Made by a program: the position numbers and the translations under genes
Notes under the pieces: model-generated
Databases searched by the model: none
What the model was told of the DNA's origin: nothing
The model's input: only the letters and a program-made list of their open reading frames with translations
Part shown: in pieces, positions 43,310 through 55,923 of the stretch
Layout of the letters: each line of letters opens with the position of its first letter
Numbering within the stretch: the stretch's first letter is position 1
From: Guillardia theta CCMP2712
Lineage: Eukaryota > Cryptophyceae > Pyrenomonadales > Geminigeraceae
Assembly (NCBI RefSeq): GCF_000315625.1
Contig: NW_005434666.1
Span: 1-64,000, forward strand
Direction: 5' to 3'
Length of the DNA stretch: 64,000 bases

Positions 43310-44185
43310 TGCGCGTGACTAATGTATCCTCTGCCCGGGTGACTGTCAAGTCTCCCCGGCGTCCCGAGTCACTGTGAGGCTCCGTCGGCTGAGCCGCGGC
43401 GCGGCGGGCCTCAATGCCAGGCTCAGTGTTCAACTTCTGGCGGCCCATGGTCCGGCTCTCCGCCGCCGAAAGCCGACTCGGCCGCCGCCGCCGCCGCCGG
43501 GTACCGACTCGGACCGGACAGTGCCACCGTGGCACGACGGTGGCGTGGCTCGCGGCGGCCCGGCGCCTGGCACACTCCCGCTCGGACCCACCGGGCCGGT
43601 CACCCGCCGGATCGGCGGACCCCGGGCCCGGCGTGACCGTCGCCGCCGGGCCGCCGGGGGGCCCGGCGCCGGCCCAGCCCGGGCACCGTCCTGGGGCTGA
43701 GGCCGCGCCCCCCGGGAGGCTCGGACTCAACTTGTACGGTACGCCGTGACCGTACCGGCGCCGGGTCAGCGCCGGGCCCCGGTCCGAAGTTCCGACTGAG
43801 TCCCACGGCGCGAGTCCCTCCCGGCGCTCGGAGTCCGGCTGGCCCGGCTCACGGCTGAACTAGTGACTTTCAACTTCCGCCTTGCCGGAGGCTGAACTTG
43901 ACCCGGCCGGGCGGCGCGTCCGAGTCGGAACCGTGCCACGGTGGCCGCACCGTAAGTGAGTAGCCCGGCTAGTACTACTGAGGCTGCCAGGGACTCGCCG
44001 GACTGAGCGGGCGGCGGGCCATGGCGAGTTCAACCGGCTGCCTGCACGGTCGCGCCGCAGCCCGGGCCGGGCCGGGCGGGAGGGCCGCCCGGCTGTGTGG
44101 CTCGGCCGGGCCGTGCGGCGGGCCGCGGGCGCCGCGGCCGGGCGGGACCCGGCCGGGCCGGGAGTTGATCCGAAGTTGATCACTA
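43310..44185. repeat. GC-rich island 3
   Basis: About 0.87 kb in the same vocabulary as islands 1 and 2 (GGCCGGTCACCCGCCGGAT, GTACGGTACGCCGTGACCG, TTCAACTTC, AGTTGATCCGAAGTTGATC). The edges are abrupt: AT-rich sequence resumes at about 44185 with a run of A. Long frames such as 43293-43730 are compositional. Confidence 0.75.
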
Positions 44186-44364
44186 AGGTTTTACAGTGAG
44201 ATTCAAAAAAAAAGGCGTGGAAGGAAAACGTTCCACAAGGAGAGGATAGACAGGAGAGGACGATGGATTGCGAAGTGAGACCGCAGTGACATCATGAAGC
44301 AAAAAAGAGCAGGAAACTCACAAGAGCACATCTCATCCCACTGACAACAAGCGTCTTGTGGAGT

Positions 44365-46270
44365 ATGGGGCAGCTGTTCTCAACTAGCAGGAAGGTTGTC
44401 CTGCTGCACGGCCAAACCCAAGTCACTTACCCCGTCCCTTCCAACAACACTGACCTCTACGATCTGCATGCAGATCTTTGCCGCAAATTTAAGTTGGAGA
44501 CAAGTGCGATCATTTCTGGGTTCATAGTCGATCACGAGAATGGCGGACCAGTGTGCCCTATAAGGCTCATTGCGGCACTGAAGGGAGGGGAGAGATGTCG
44601 GCTAGTGGTTTTGCAGCATGCTGTTGAAGACTTGTTGCAGCTTCCTGTCCCTCCTGCTCGCCTTGATAGGGACCAGATCTTGAACCTCATGGTGAGCTGG
44701 AAGATGCTCAAGGAAGGAACGGCAGAACAGAGGATGTTTTCCTTCGAAAAGTTATGCTCAGCGCTGTCCGACAAGGGATTTGCATACATTGCAGTGCAAG
44801 CAGGACAGTCAGAAATTGTGAGAAACGCAGTCAAGGCCGCGAAAGACTTCTTTGCAGATCCTTTAGAATCGAAAGTCAGAAACAAAGTCAGTTTCCCTCG
44901 ATCAAAGTTTGTCGGATACTCCAAGCAAGGCAAACGGGAGTTCTTTCAAGTGCGCAAAGTTGGAAGCCATTACCGGTTTCCCTGGCCAGAAGACGAGCAG
45001 GGTACCTCCGATTTCGCCTCTGCCATTCGCGTACTTTATGAGGAGCTGTCGCAATGCTCAAGATACCTTCTCGAGAACCTGTAAGCCATTGCGCAGTTTC
45101 ATGCATGTTGTTACTTACAGCTCATTTCTTGAGATGTCCACTCTTGCAACTAGACGCGAATGAGATCAGACAGATGCTTGATAGTCAGGACGATGGCCAT
45201 CTCGAGAATGAGAGGTGAAGGCAACATGGTGGTCAACCTTCCGATGATGAGACAGCACGCAGGAATGACAAGTCAGACGACGTTGCAGCTTCTGACTTCT
45301 TCGTGGGTAGTGATGTGCTCCGCTTGTATCAGTATCACCGGCCCTTAGGAGAAGCACCTCCGGGTATAGCCAACGCGGCTACAGGTGTGCATGCTCCCAG
45401 GAAGGTGCCACCTGCTCCTCCTCAACTGATCGCAGGAATTCATGCCGACATGGGCCTGCTCACAGTTGCTCCCTGCGCCAACTTGCCAGGAACCGATCGC
45501 GCGATCCTCATGCCCCGTCTCTGAATGTCTGTGCAGGGCTCGTGATGCTGTCTCCGGATGCGTGCAGGTGGTTGGACGTGGAGGCCTCGCTGTATGCAGT
45601 GATGGACGACGACAAGCTGGAGTCCCTGACGATGGAGGAGCATCCAAGAGAAGAGCTCTCACTACCACACTGCGACTTGCATGTTGAGAGCAGCGGCGGT
45701 AAGTCGTGACGATTGCTGGTTCCAGCCTTTCTCACAGCTTCCTTGTCCTGCTCTCAGCTCCAGGAGACCTGAAGGAGCTCGAACACAAGTTCTTTGTTGT
45801 GTTTGCAGGAGAGACTCTGGGTAACCTCTCACGCGGAAAGATCAGGGCTCCACTGCACTACGTGGACGAATATGTGGGATTATGAGATGTCTTGCTGAGT
45901 CACAGACTGGATTGACGTCATGGTAGGTGATAGGACGACCAAGAATCTCTATGCCCTTCTTCACCAGAGCTCGTCCAGATTCAAAGATCAGAAGGATTCA
46001 ACACAGCAGGTGAAGAACCTTTGGAGTGTATTTCAGTGTGATCATGACTTGAGTTCAGTCATTGCAATGAGGTCTCGGTCGCGAGCTTCATGGAGGACGT
46101 TGTCCTTACCTCCAGGCCCTGGATTAAACCTCGTCCTCCACCAAATTTTGTTGTTGGTGAATCTTTTTGATCTCTTTCCCCGCAGATTGAGAGATTTTCT
46201 TGCAGATTTTATCCGAAAGCGGCAAGGGAAGCAGGATCACGTGCGGACATCGTTTAAGAGTGACTATTAA
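44365..46270 (+). CDS. 2-oxoglutarate/Fe(II)-dependent oxygenase (isopenicillin-N-synthase-like)
   Basis: The first exon from ATG 44365 has a ubiquitin-like start then the N-terminal DIOX domain (LCSALSDKGFAYIAV, VRNAVKAAKDFFADPLESK, FVGYSKQGKREFFQV). Later exons give DVLRLYQYHRP, then GIHADMGLLTVAPC with the HxD iron ligands, and VVFAGETLGNLSRGKIRAPLHYV with the distal His. A C-terminal exon (LRDFLADFIRKRQ) ends at TAA 46270. The Arg that binds 2-oxoglutarate (RxS) is not clearly seen in my reading. Introns after 45081 are short but their exact junctions are not all fixed. Substrate unknown; relatives oxidise small molecules. Confidence 0.78.
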
Positions 46271-46418
46271 ATGAAGGTTTCTATGTCATTGGATCTGGCT
46301 TGGGTGTTTCACTTACAAAAACACCATCCTGATCTGAGATTCGCCTTCTTACTTACAAGGGATCATTATTATTGACTCAAAAATTACACTTAGCAACTTC
46401 TCCCCAGCGATACAGGAT

Positions 46419-46956
46419 TTATCTACAAATTCTCTCCACATGTATCAACGCTTCGTCAATCAACTGTGCAGAGCTAAAAGTAAGATAAGAACATATTTGA
46501 AAATCCTGTCCGCAACTGTCCTTCAGGTCTTTTAGCTCTTCTTGTACATGAAATCGCTTCCCGGGCATTCTTTGACAACAACCTCGCTCTGACTTGCTTT
46601 CTGCCGGGGTCGAGCAACTGCCCACCATGAGCTCCTTCCTGGAGTTCACGTCCACAACCCTCAAGTCCCTTGTTGGAAGCTGGACCCGTGTTCTAGAGTA
46701 GGGCCATTTTTGAATGCCGAGACGGCGGCAAGCTTTTTTCATTGCCGTGATTGAAATTCCCTGCGCATCTCGGTTATGGGCAGAGACAAGAAGCGCACGC
46801 TCTGACGACACTCACCAAAAACTCAGAAGCCTCTTTCTCTTTCATGCAAAAAAGCTCTTGCAGATCTTGTTTCGTTAGATCTTGTGTCTTCCCGCATCTG
46901 TACTTGTGACAAGGATTTTCTCTCGTGGACGCGTCCAGGTAAGCCATGCTTGACAT
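46419..46956 (-). CDS. Small RWP-RK domain protein
   Basis: Exons 46956-46816 and 46760-46419 with a 55-bp intron give 160 aa. The domain spans the junction: DLTKQDLQELFCMKEKEASEFL, then ISITAMKKACRRLGIQKWPYSR, matching the RWP-RK pattern including the CRxxGIxxWPxR core. RWP-RK proteins are plant and algal transcription factors linked to nitrogen and gamete programmes. This one lacks the large NIN-like extensions and has a C-terminal tail without known domains. An upstream start beyond 46956 cannot be excluded. Confidence 0.85.
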
Positions 46957-48329
46957 GTTGACTTTTCCTTCCCTCCCCCCACGAAAAGTGTCTGCAAGAA
47001 AACACGAGATCGTTAGAAAACAATGGTAGGCATGCGTCGAGCATTAAAAGAATCGGTCTTCTATCATCAACTACTTCACGAACCAAGAAAAGATCAAAAG
47101 AAATAAGTGAAAAGCAAATTAAGGCGATAAGGTCATCCCAAAATCATGCAATGCCATCAAGTGTTGTGGGGACACGCCCAGTTGTTGGTTCCCCACATTT
47201 TCTGCCATGGATAGGAAATCGATTTGCGATGGGCAATAACAGATCTTTCCATCGTCTTGGGAGAGAAGAGGGGGGGGGGGGGGGGGCTAAACGCTCTTTC
47301 ATCCTTCCATCCTTCTGTTGTTCCTACCCATACCAACTCAACAACATTGTGATTGTGTGTTCTTAACGTATCATGTTCTTCTCACTTGCTCTGGATCCTT
47401 CTAATCGCCGCGCTCAAACTCTCCAGAACGCCATCTCACTACCGACCTCCTCGCTGCTTTCTTCCTGCCCTCCTCTCTGGCACCTTTGGTGCTTTTATTC
47501 CCATGGGTCTCTGGTACAGAAAGGTGAAGCGCCGTCTTTTCAGTTTGTGTAGTAAACAATCGAGAGTTCAGTTTTGGGGGATATCTTTGCTCTGGAAGGG
47601 GGTGGTGGTTGCCTCGTACCGATGGGAGGGGTTCTCCGATGGGTCGTTGTCTTGGCTTAGGGGCACCAAGGGGCTGAAAATTATGCGAAAAAGATTATTT
47701 TCGTTCCTTTCTGTATGCACCATAACCCACGAGATACCGCAAGATCGCTGTTGATAGTCAAACTTGCTTTCCAGAGATTTTCCGAGGGTGGGGTACAACT
47801 AGATGAGGGAATCTGTGGGGTACTTTGGTTTGAATATGGGGGTGATGCTTTGTATTCACGGGTAGTGTGTTTTAGGGGTAGTCTTGAAGCCATAAATCCA
47901 GTTTACACATACGACTGTGAGTGGGGGCTGCACGGGGGGTTGTGCAAGAGGTGTAGGGGGGGGTGGCCCTGACTCAGGGTGTTTGTAACAAGAGGCACCT
48001 TGGGGGTCAAATATATCCTGGGGCCCCTCAGGGTACCATATCCCAGTACTGCTGGTACAATATTGAGTCTCAGGTGTAGGACTTGAAGGGTGGGTAATGC
48101 AGTGGACAGCCGTAACAACAGAGAGTTCTGAAATGAAGTCACCTTCCCGGATTACAACCTTTTAGCTTTAAAAACAACCAGCTCAGCCCTTGTACCCTAC
48201 CCACCAGAGGGAAACAAAATTGACAGTCGAAACCACCCGTGTGTCACGGACTCCCCGCGGCGGGGTGCATTTTATAAGTGGGAGATCCCAGGTTTACTCT
48301 GGAATTTTTACTCATCGACTAAAGTAAAT

Positions 48330-48455
48330 AATTATCCCCTCCGGGCCGGGCCTTGTTCTGTCGATCTCCGGAGTAACTTTTTTAAAAAAAGGGCAGCGAT
48401 TTTTGCTCAACTTGCCGGGCCGGAAAGCCCGACCGGCCGGGCCGGGCCGGTGCAC
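48330..48455. repeat. Mini GC-rich patches
   Basis: Two short patches of GGGCCGGGCC and CCGGCCGGGCCGGGCCGG in AT-rich surroundings, like a short version of the long islands. Confidence 0.5.
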
Positions 48456-48633
48456 TACTTTTGATTTGATGCATTTGATTTGATTCGAAAAAAAACTGAC
48501 GTGCGGCCTCAGCCCAAAATAGAGCATGGTGGCAGTGCTGGAAAAGTCGAAGAACGTATGAGGGGCGAAGAGGACAAGAAGAGTGTTTTACGATGGGAAG
48601 GAGAGGACATGAGAAACATGCGAGGAGGAGGAG

Positions 48634-48710
48634 GATGGTCATGATGGTCATGATGGTCATGATGGTCATGATGGTCATGATGGTCATGATGGCATGATGG
48701 TCATGATGAA
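48634..48710 (+). repeat. 9-bp tandem repeat (CATGATGGT)n
   Basis: About eight units of CATGATGGT, one missing two bases. It makes a Met-Thr-Ile open frame on the minus strand, which is an artefact of the repeat. Confidence 0.9.
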
Positions 48711-49170
48711 AAGTCTTGGGACAGCGAACTTACTTCAAGTGTAAGGCGGGCGGGGAGAGAAGGGAGGGAAAACATTGAAACCGAAGCTAGTTGAGGCTTC
48801 TCTTGTTTTGTGTTCAGTGATCGGGCAATAGGGAATCACGTACAGTGGGCGAGGGGAGGGAGGAGGTCAGGGCTCTAATGTTTAGCATTTTCCGGCGCTT
48901 AAAGCTATTTGAAATGACGTATGGGAGTGCTACATGGGTTGACAAAGCTGTGCAATGGAAGTCTTGACTTGTAAGAAGTTAGATAGGCGATGGTTTGCTT
49001 GTTTGTCATCAGGGTGTTTGAAGAATATTTTACTCGTTCACTGTTTTGACTTGGGTTTACTAGGAATGTTTGCCATACTAGCTCAATTCCGTACATCAAT
49101 CTTGCATTACGGCGACGAAAGTGAGTGTTACATCATGAATCATCTGTAATTTTTGTTGACGGTGTTTGTT

Positions 49171-49300
49171 AGAAACCAAGTACAGCGATGCGCCTGGAGA
49201 GGACTACTTGTTCAACTCCGAGGGAAACAACACCGAGAACAAGCTCAAGTCACTGGGTGTGAACGTTAGCAGTTGGGGGTTCCTTCCCTCTGATCAGTAA
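49171..49300 (+). CDS. Possible 3' terminal exon of an unknown gene
   Basis: After a TTGTTAG acceptor an open frame reads ETKYSDAPGEDYLFNSEG, then SLGVNVSSWGFLPSDQ, then TAA. The codon pattern is coding-like, but upstream exons are not assembled. No family recognised. Confidence 0.35.
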
Positions 49301-49950
49301 AAATGTGTGACTGAGTGTCTTGAGCGAATTTTGGTCGATCGTATTCACCCCGCCATGTTTGGATTTCATACATAACTCCGCATGTAGGTCACCTGTAAAG
49401 TGTATATGACGTATATGACCATCCATGCTAAGAAATGATATAAGAAGGAAGCGATAATATAAGTTGCCCCAATCCAGACGTCTGTTCACATGTAATTTTT
49501 TCCTATGTAGCAAGAAAGGTAGCTCTTCCAGTCTTCAAGGACGTTGATCGATTGCCATCGCCTCTTTTACATCCACTGCAAGCTAGCTGCTAGCAGCTAG
49601 CTTGTCATTGCAAGACAAGGACCAGCCCCAGAGTGTGTGCCCGGAAATCAATTCGAATTAACGAAGAGGTCCCGTAATCACCACTCGCTGACGGAAAAAT
49701 GAGACATTTTATGATACTTATTGATCATTTCTTCAAAATGGGGTGATCATTATGAACTAATTTTTGTTTTGATTTCATTCCTCGTAGCCCTGATCGCCTT
49801 TGATGCGAGCAAATAGTTGACTAGATCAAGAATGAGAAACAGGGAATGAAATCAACATATTGTACCCGGGATTTCAAAGAGAAGAAATCCACAGAGGAGG
49901 GAATTCACCGACTCCTACCACAAATTAAGATTTGCTTACTCAATTGACAC
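49301..49950. other. AT-rich spacer
   Basis: No gene supported. Contains a palindromic GCTAGCTGCTAGCAGCTAGC stretch near 49580. Confidence 0.4.
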
Positions 49951-50692
49951 GCTTACCTCAGTAGTATGGAAGTATCGCGCAGTGACATAGTTGTTTGCAT
50001 TCACACAAACGACGATGATAAAGTTCATCATGGTCGCAAGATGTATCAACCTGGAAAGAATGTTGCAAACTCATGACCCAGCATCGTTTCTAAACCTGTT
50101 GGAATGATAAGTTTCCAAGCACACATGCAGCTCGAATCGGCAGAGTGCGGAGACGGAGAGAGCCAGAAAAACCTGTCGCCGAGGAGTTAGTATGGGCAAA
50201 GGCGTGCATGGCAAGTGGATTACGTGATCAGACATTATATCCTTGCTCTTCAGTAGCGTCAAGCTGTATGCTACAGCCCGTATAAGTGTCATGATGACAA
50301 AACCAGCAAAGATTCGACTAGGATCCACGTTCAGTCAGCAAGAAGAACATTCCTTTGCAGTGCCTGTTTGTGAAGTCGTTCGGCAATGAAGACTTTCCCA
50401 GGCGGGAAACAGCAAGACGGTAAAGGAGGGGAACGAAGGGAAGGAGGGCTCCTGTCTTCTTAAAGATGATGTTGAACTGATGTAGCACCGGGATAGGGGC
50501 TGATGGACGTGTAACCCCTTCCTGCTTGTCTGCTGCTCCCCCTAAGGTGAAGATAATCCCCAAGAAAGACATCAAGAGTGGAATGCCATACACTATCACG
50601 ATCTGCTGCGTCGAAGGCCTGCCGGTGTTTGTGTCTGCCTGCATCTTGTCCTGGCCGTGGTAAACAATGTTTCTGTTTCTTAACTGGACCAT
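49951..50692 (-). CDS. Multi-pass membrane protein, several exons
   Basis: From ATG 50692 the first exon encodes a polar N terminus and a hydrophobic helix (IVIVYGIPLLMSFLGIIF). Later exons give RIFAGFVIMTLIRAVAYSL, VFLALSVSALCRFEL and, after a further intron, LATMMNFIIVVCVNANN with a GT donor near 49955. Four membrane helices or more are likely. One junction near 50340 is unresolved in phase. No family recognised. Confidence 0.45.
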
Positions 50693-51089
50693 GTCGTGTA
50701 TCGTCAATCAGACGCGATTGCCAGCTGCAAGCATACGACCGTCATGCCCTTATATCATAGACCCAGAAAAATGGAAGAGGTAAGCAAGACAGAAAAAGGA
50801 AGGGTTAGCTCATTGCCAAAATGAGCATTGCATTGCTACATGATCGGCATTACTCACTTCTATGAGTTCTCACTGGTCTGGTGCAGTTTGCTATGAGAGC
50901 AGTATCAAGCTGCACGAATCTCTCTCTTCTTCTGCATAGATCTTATTCCTTCTTCCTCCTTCTACAGCAATCTCCATCTTCCATCATGCCATCAGCGTTC
51001 TTGCACTAAGTCGCTGTCGTTCATTGTCCATCGCCGCTGGCTGCAAAAGTTTGAACTCCCTACAAGACCAGCCCGTGCCCGCCTCAATT

Positions 51090-51480
51090 ACGAATGGGCT
51101 TCAAACAGTGCCTGTCCGCCCGGCCGCTCAGCTCGGAACCGGCCGGCCCGGCCCGGCGGCCGCCGGCGGGCAGCGTTCAGAAAGAACGGAACCGTTCAAC
51201 CGTTGGCCTGCCCACTGCCCGACCCGGGCCAGCCCGTCAGGCCCGGCCAGTCACTACTACAGGCGGTCCCGGGCGGCCCACCGTCACAAGTTGCCGCGTC
51301 AAGTTGCGGCCACGCCGCACGGTTTGGCAGCCTGAGTCTCTGTGTGGCCGACTCGGCGCCGCGAGGGAGTCGAGCTAGCCGGGCTAAACCGTTCACGGCT
51401 CAAAAATGCCTGTGGCCGCGGCCGGCCGGGCCTGTCGGGGGCACCACTGTCATTTGGAATCCGATTTGATTGTCCGGCGA
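51090..51480. repeat. GC-rich island 4 (short)
   Basis: About 0.4 kb with CCCGGCCCGGCGGCC, AACGGAACCGTTCAACCG, GTCAAGTTGCGGCC and similar words. Same vocabulary as the longer islands, with flanks more mixed, as if less expanded. Confidence 0.65.
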
Positions 51481-51895
51481 GTCAATACAAGACTTGAACC
51501 GGGGGCTACTAATGATCAGACTGCGAAGCCAGTCATGAGACCCGTCAGGTCTTGGAACCAGCAGCCGCGCCGCTCATCATAAGCCAGCCGAGACCTTCTC
51601 CCTCCTCCCCGAACCTGAGGGACGTCAAGTCAGCGGCATGTGGCAGACTCAAGGCATGAGCATGAGCCCTACAAGCCTTCGCTGCCTCGTGAGCTCCCGA
51701 GCGACGTGTCCGAGCTAACAAGAACGTCGAATCAAGGAACATGATCACCATAGAAGCACGAGCAAGGAGGAGGTTGAAAGCAACGAACAGGAGAAGATGA
51801 GGAGTAACTGACGGCAGGCGGTGAAGGGTAACAGACGGGGAGGGAAGAGGAAGGGGGGAGAGAGGGTTGAGAGATGATGGGTATGCAAGGATTGA

Positions 51896-54800
51896 TCACC
51901 GCCTGTCAACGGAGTCAAGCAGCCCAAGTTCCGCCAACGTCTTCTTCTTCCCCAGCTTTTGCGGACTATCTTGCGGGCCTTGAGAGGCGATCAGAGGAGG
52001 GATAACAGCTGTGAAGTTGCTGACCTTGCCAACAGCTCCCCCCCCCCTCTTCCTCCCATGGGTAGAGGTCGTCGCTGCAAGGGCTTGACTCAGTTTCTCA
52101 CGTGGAGGGAGGAGGGCGGAGGGTCGAGGGGAAGACAGGAAACCTTCCAAAGCGTCGAACTCTCGAGTCTCTTGCGTCATCTAGCAGCTTTGCAGTGTGA
52201 CCCGGGCTGTACTCCACCGTGCTGCCTAGGATACTGGGAGAGGAGGCGATCTGAACGGTGGGCTTGAGGTGCTTGGATAGCTGAGGCTTCATTGACCAAC
52301 GAGGAGGAGACTGCTGAGGGGCGTTTGAGTCAGGACTCTCCAACTGGACTGAGTCTGCAGGTAACCCCTCGTGAGCCAAGTGAAGACGCAACGAGGAGGA
52401 AGCGGGGAGGAGTTAGAAGGAGATAACACAAGGACACGAATGTGAGTAATCGAACTAGAGGAGGCGCACAAAGGGGAAGAGGAGGAAGACCTGATGAGAT
52501 GTGAACCCAGTCGAGGTCCTGCTCTTTGCTGAAGGATGTCAGAGGGTCGCAGCTTTCTGACCTCCCTGTCCCGCCTTCCTCCTTGTGCTTGCAAGCTTGT
52601 TGAGGACGTTCCTGGGTAGACAGCGGGTCGGAAGGATGGGGCACCTGCTGCAAGCCTCCTCCCGCGTTGCTCCGTGATGTCTCTCCTGCTCCAGAGGGAT
52701 CCCCGTTCTCTCCGTCGCCTGCTTCCAGGATATGCTTCTGCTCCCAGTCGCTCTCCTGCTGACATGGGATAAGAACAATCATCGCATAGCTAAAGTTTGT
52801 CCTCTCACCAGCTCATCCAGGCTGTGCGATGAGCCGTTAGGGTCGCTTTCACCATGCTCGCTACCTGCGCCAGCGTCTGCTGAACTGTTGGTGCTAGTAG
52901 GAGGAAAGTCTTGGCTGCTGACGTCGATCTCTGGGGTTATCTTGATGGAAGATAAGTCCGTTACAAAGGAGTAGATGTTTTCGTCTTCACTCTCCATCAG
53001 CCGGTCAAATAGCTGCAAAACAAGGCAATCAAAACATCAAAGGTGACGATGGGAGAAGAAAGAGGTGATAGAGGTGTAAAGTTGAGGATACGGGCGCGTG
53101 ATGAGGATACGGGCGCGTGCGATGAATAGCGATGAGCAGGGTGAAGACAGTTGACGCTCAAATGCAGCGGAGCTGATTGAAAAAACAAAACTTACCGAGG
53201 GTTCAATCGAGAGCCGAGTAGCATCGAGGGTTTCAATGAAGTGCAGTGCACCTGAACAGCGAGTAAAACGGCATCTAAATCATCGATGCCCATAATTCCA
53301 TGTAAACGGATGTATGGTGTAGCCGACACCTCATTTACCTCCCCCCTTCTCCTCCTCTTCTCTTATTGTTTCATCATCTACAACTGATAATAAACGATGT
53401 TCTAAGAGCCTTTCGTCGATCTGTCGTCCACCATTGCTACACAACCTTCCCTCAGTTCCTCCTCCTCTTCTACCTGCGAGATGCGTAAAAAAATAAGCTG
53501 CTTCCCCGACATTCCTTGATCGAGATCGGTAATCGCTGATGAAGTCGATGTTTGAAGGCAGTTCGGAAGGGTTCGCTGCTCGTGACGTCACCCTTGATCA
53601 TGGCAAGTCAGACATGAACCTCTCAGCACGATGTAGACCAGGACAGGAAGGAAATCATCTGCCGAGACCTGACCGAGTGACATCATCTCCTCTCTCCTCG
53701 TTTTACTGCAACTCACTGTCGTGTGGAGACCATTCAAGGTCGGAGCTGAACAGATATGCCTGCAAACTTCGTCATCGCAACTAGTGTGCCCTCTGCTGCT
53801 GCCCCGCCAGCTCATCGTCTGCCTTGAGTCTTACCGAGAGGCCTCCAGGATACAATCAAGCTTCTCAATGGGAGACGTTCGTTCAGACATCACCTGCATC
53901 TTCACGTTATCTCAAGAGCCTTCAAAATTCTCCAAACATGTCAACATGCCACAAACATTCACCATCATCGTCATCATCATCGACTTGGTACCTGTAGAGC
54001 TTTTACGGACTTCTCCCACGACTCGTCGTTCCTATTCGTTGCCGGGATGTCCAAGTGATCCGGCCCGATGAATCTCAGTCGCGCGATCCTCATTCTGAGC
54101 TCCGAGTCTCGTTTCCTTGACATCATGTCGGGTGCAAAAATTCGCTTGTGGATGCGAGTGGTGACATATTGCTCCAAACTGCACAGTAAGGAGTCAGAGC
54201 ACTCTTGCAGAGAATCGTAGCGCGATAGTTCAATACACAACACGCGATACCAGGACTTGTCGCACAACAACACAACCCTTGCGTGTCAACGAGTCAATCA
54301 ACTAACCTGTCAAGTGCGCGGATCTGCAGCTCTGCTGTTCGATTCATCCATATGGGATGCTGCAGCATCCAGTTCTCCATGTCGATGAGAAAATTCTGCA
54401 TGAGCACAAGAAGTTCTCAACGACAGACAACAATCTTATGACTGCAGGAGCAGCAACTCAATACCTGTACAACCTCTCGACTCACGTCTCTCGAGTACCT
54501 TGGTCCCTCGTTAAAAGTCTTTACAAACCTTTGCAGTCGCGTGCGAAGATCCCACTGGGCAAGAGGGAGGTCAGGAGGTCAGTGAGTCACCACACAAGGG
54601 AGACTGACAGCGTTCGCCTGCCGCATGCAGGCAATGAAGTCTTCATAGTCACTCTTTCGCTGCTGGGCCAGAGCTTGAAACGAATCCTTAACACATGCGA
54701 GCAAACGCTCTCGAGTCACAATCATATTCCTCCACCATCAATTGGCACTCGCACCTGCACTTCAGTCTCCTCATGCCTTTTCCCTTCACTGTACAAGTCA

Positions 54801-54967
54801 CCCGAGTTGTTGTTCTGGTGGAACGAGTTGCCATCGATAGCGCTTTGCACCTCTCCCAAGATCGTCTTCAGAGAGCCGACAATGGTCCCCACAGCCTTGA
54901 GGGACGACTGCTCTAGCGCCTGCCACTCCTCCCGTGACAAAGCCTTGGTGGGACTGTTGCTGTACAT
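51896..54967 (-). CDS. VPS9-domain protein (Rab5-type GEF)
   Basis: Starting near ATG 54967, exons give KALSREEWQALEQSS, MENWMLQHPIWMNRTAELQ, then the VPS9 core: LEQYVTTRIHKRIFAPD, RFIGPDHLDIPATN, SADDFLPVLVYIVLR, NPSELPSNIDFISDYR and VGEAAYFFTHL. This is the catalytic set of guanine-nucleotide exchange factors for Rab5-family GTPases on endosomes; the key Asp and Tyr positions (ADDFLP...Y) are present. Downstream exons encode a long Ser/Asp-rich tail (LFDRLMESEDENIYSFV, ITPEIDVSSQDFPP, QESDWEQKHILEAG) of unknown role. The stop near 51896 and the last exons are tentative. There is no Rabex A20 finger or RIN SH2 domain visible. Confidence 0.78.
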
Positions 54968-55923
54968 GCTATGAAGCTGCTGACTTATGGAGTCATCCTC
55001 TTTACTCTCTGCGATCGACTTCCTCTGCTCGTCATGTCGTGACTCGGCAGGATGGGCAACTCAAGCAACGCAAACGACGCATGCCTAGCAAGTAGAATCA
55101 GGTTCGTCCACGGAGAAGTCAGCAGACTTGAATGCTCAAGTCAATAATCTTGACCACATGTTTGTTCTCAGACATCTCAAAAACAAGCTCTCGATCACAA
55201 GAATTTCTCTCACGTCCGGCATGGCATACCGATCTAACACTGAGACAGGTTATATCCAGATTCCTTCCACACATCATCTGCAAGGATCTCCTTCCATCCT
55301 TCTAGCTCATCTCGCCGCCCCTCCTTACGCTCTCCACCATGTCTTGCCACCCATCATGACTACCCCTACCTACCGTCTTTGGAACAACTTGCAGCATACA
55401 CCTTTTTTTTTTTAAAAATATGTATATTTGAAATATATTTCAAACAGGTTCTGGGAATCTGGACCTCTGGGCCACGCGTGAAACGCTCCTTTAAATTCTC
55501 AAGTACCCCCACTCATAATTGAGTACCCTACCTACCCCCTGGAACCAATTTCATCATTACCGAACCTTCTGCGGCTCAAGGGTAGCGAGGCGAGGCCAGG
55601 TACCCTTGTTAGCAGATAGTTAAGTAAAGTAATTTGGCGCGGGCCAACCCTAGGCTGACAGTGATGCACAGAATCTTGCACGGAATCCGGCGGGGGAGGT
55701 GCTGAGCGCGCGGGGAAGTGCGAGGAGAGGAGAGCAGAGCAGAGCAGAGCAGAGCAGAGCAGGAGAGTAGAGGAAGGGCGTACAAGGAGGAAACAAAACA
55801 AAAAGGGAGGAAGACAAGTTTTCAGAACGAGAGTTGAGAGGTGAAGCAGTGGTGAGGGACGACGCTGTCGAGAGCTTGTAAGGGACGCGAACGGAGATTG
55901 CATCGATCAACTGGTTGACAACG
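54968..55923. other. Divergent spacer
   Basis: Lies between the VPS9 and M28 gene starts. Contains an AT-rich core near 55400-55445 (AAATATGTATATTTGAAATA) and a GCAGA repeat. No gene supported. Confidence 0.4.
55730..55763 (+). repeat. Pentanucleotide repeat (AGAGC)n
   Basis: About six units of AGAGC in the leader of the M28 peptidase gene. Confidence 0.85.

Larger units (their letters stand above)
46957..49170. other. Spacer with scattered possible exons
   Basis: Contains a G17-18 run near 47270 and a possible exon near 47375-47525 (YRPPRCFLPALLSGTFGAF, then an apparent GT donor). A mini GC-rich patch lies at 48330-48455 and a 9-bp repeat at 48634-48710. No assembled gene. Confidence 0.35.

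Noticed and set aside
43293-43730. 145-codon frame in island 3
   Set aside because: Same compositional explanation, and competing frames of similar length lie on the other strand.
47270-47290. Gene start near the G-run
   Set aside because: Homopolymer region likely to be error-prone, and frames through it have no support.
48382-48687. Met-Thr-Ile repeat open frame
   Set aside because: Produced by the 9-bp (CATGATGGT)n repeat.
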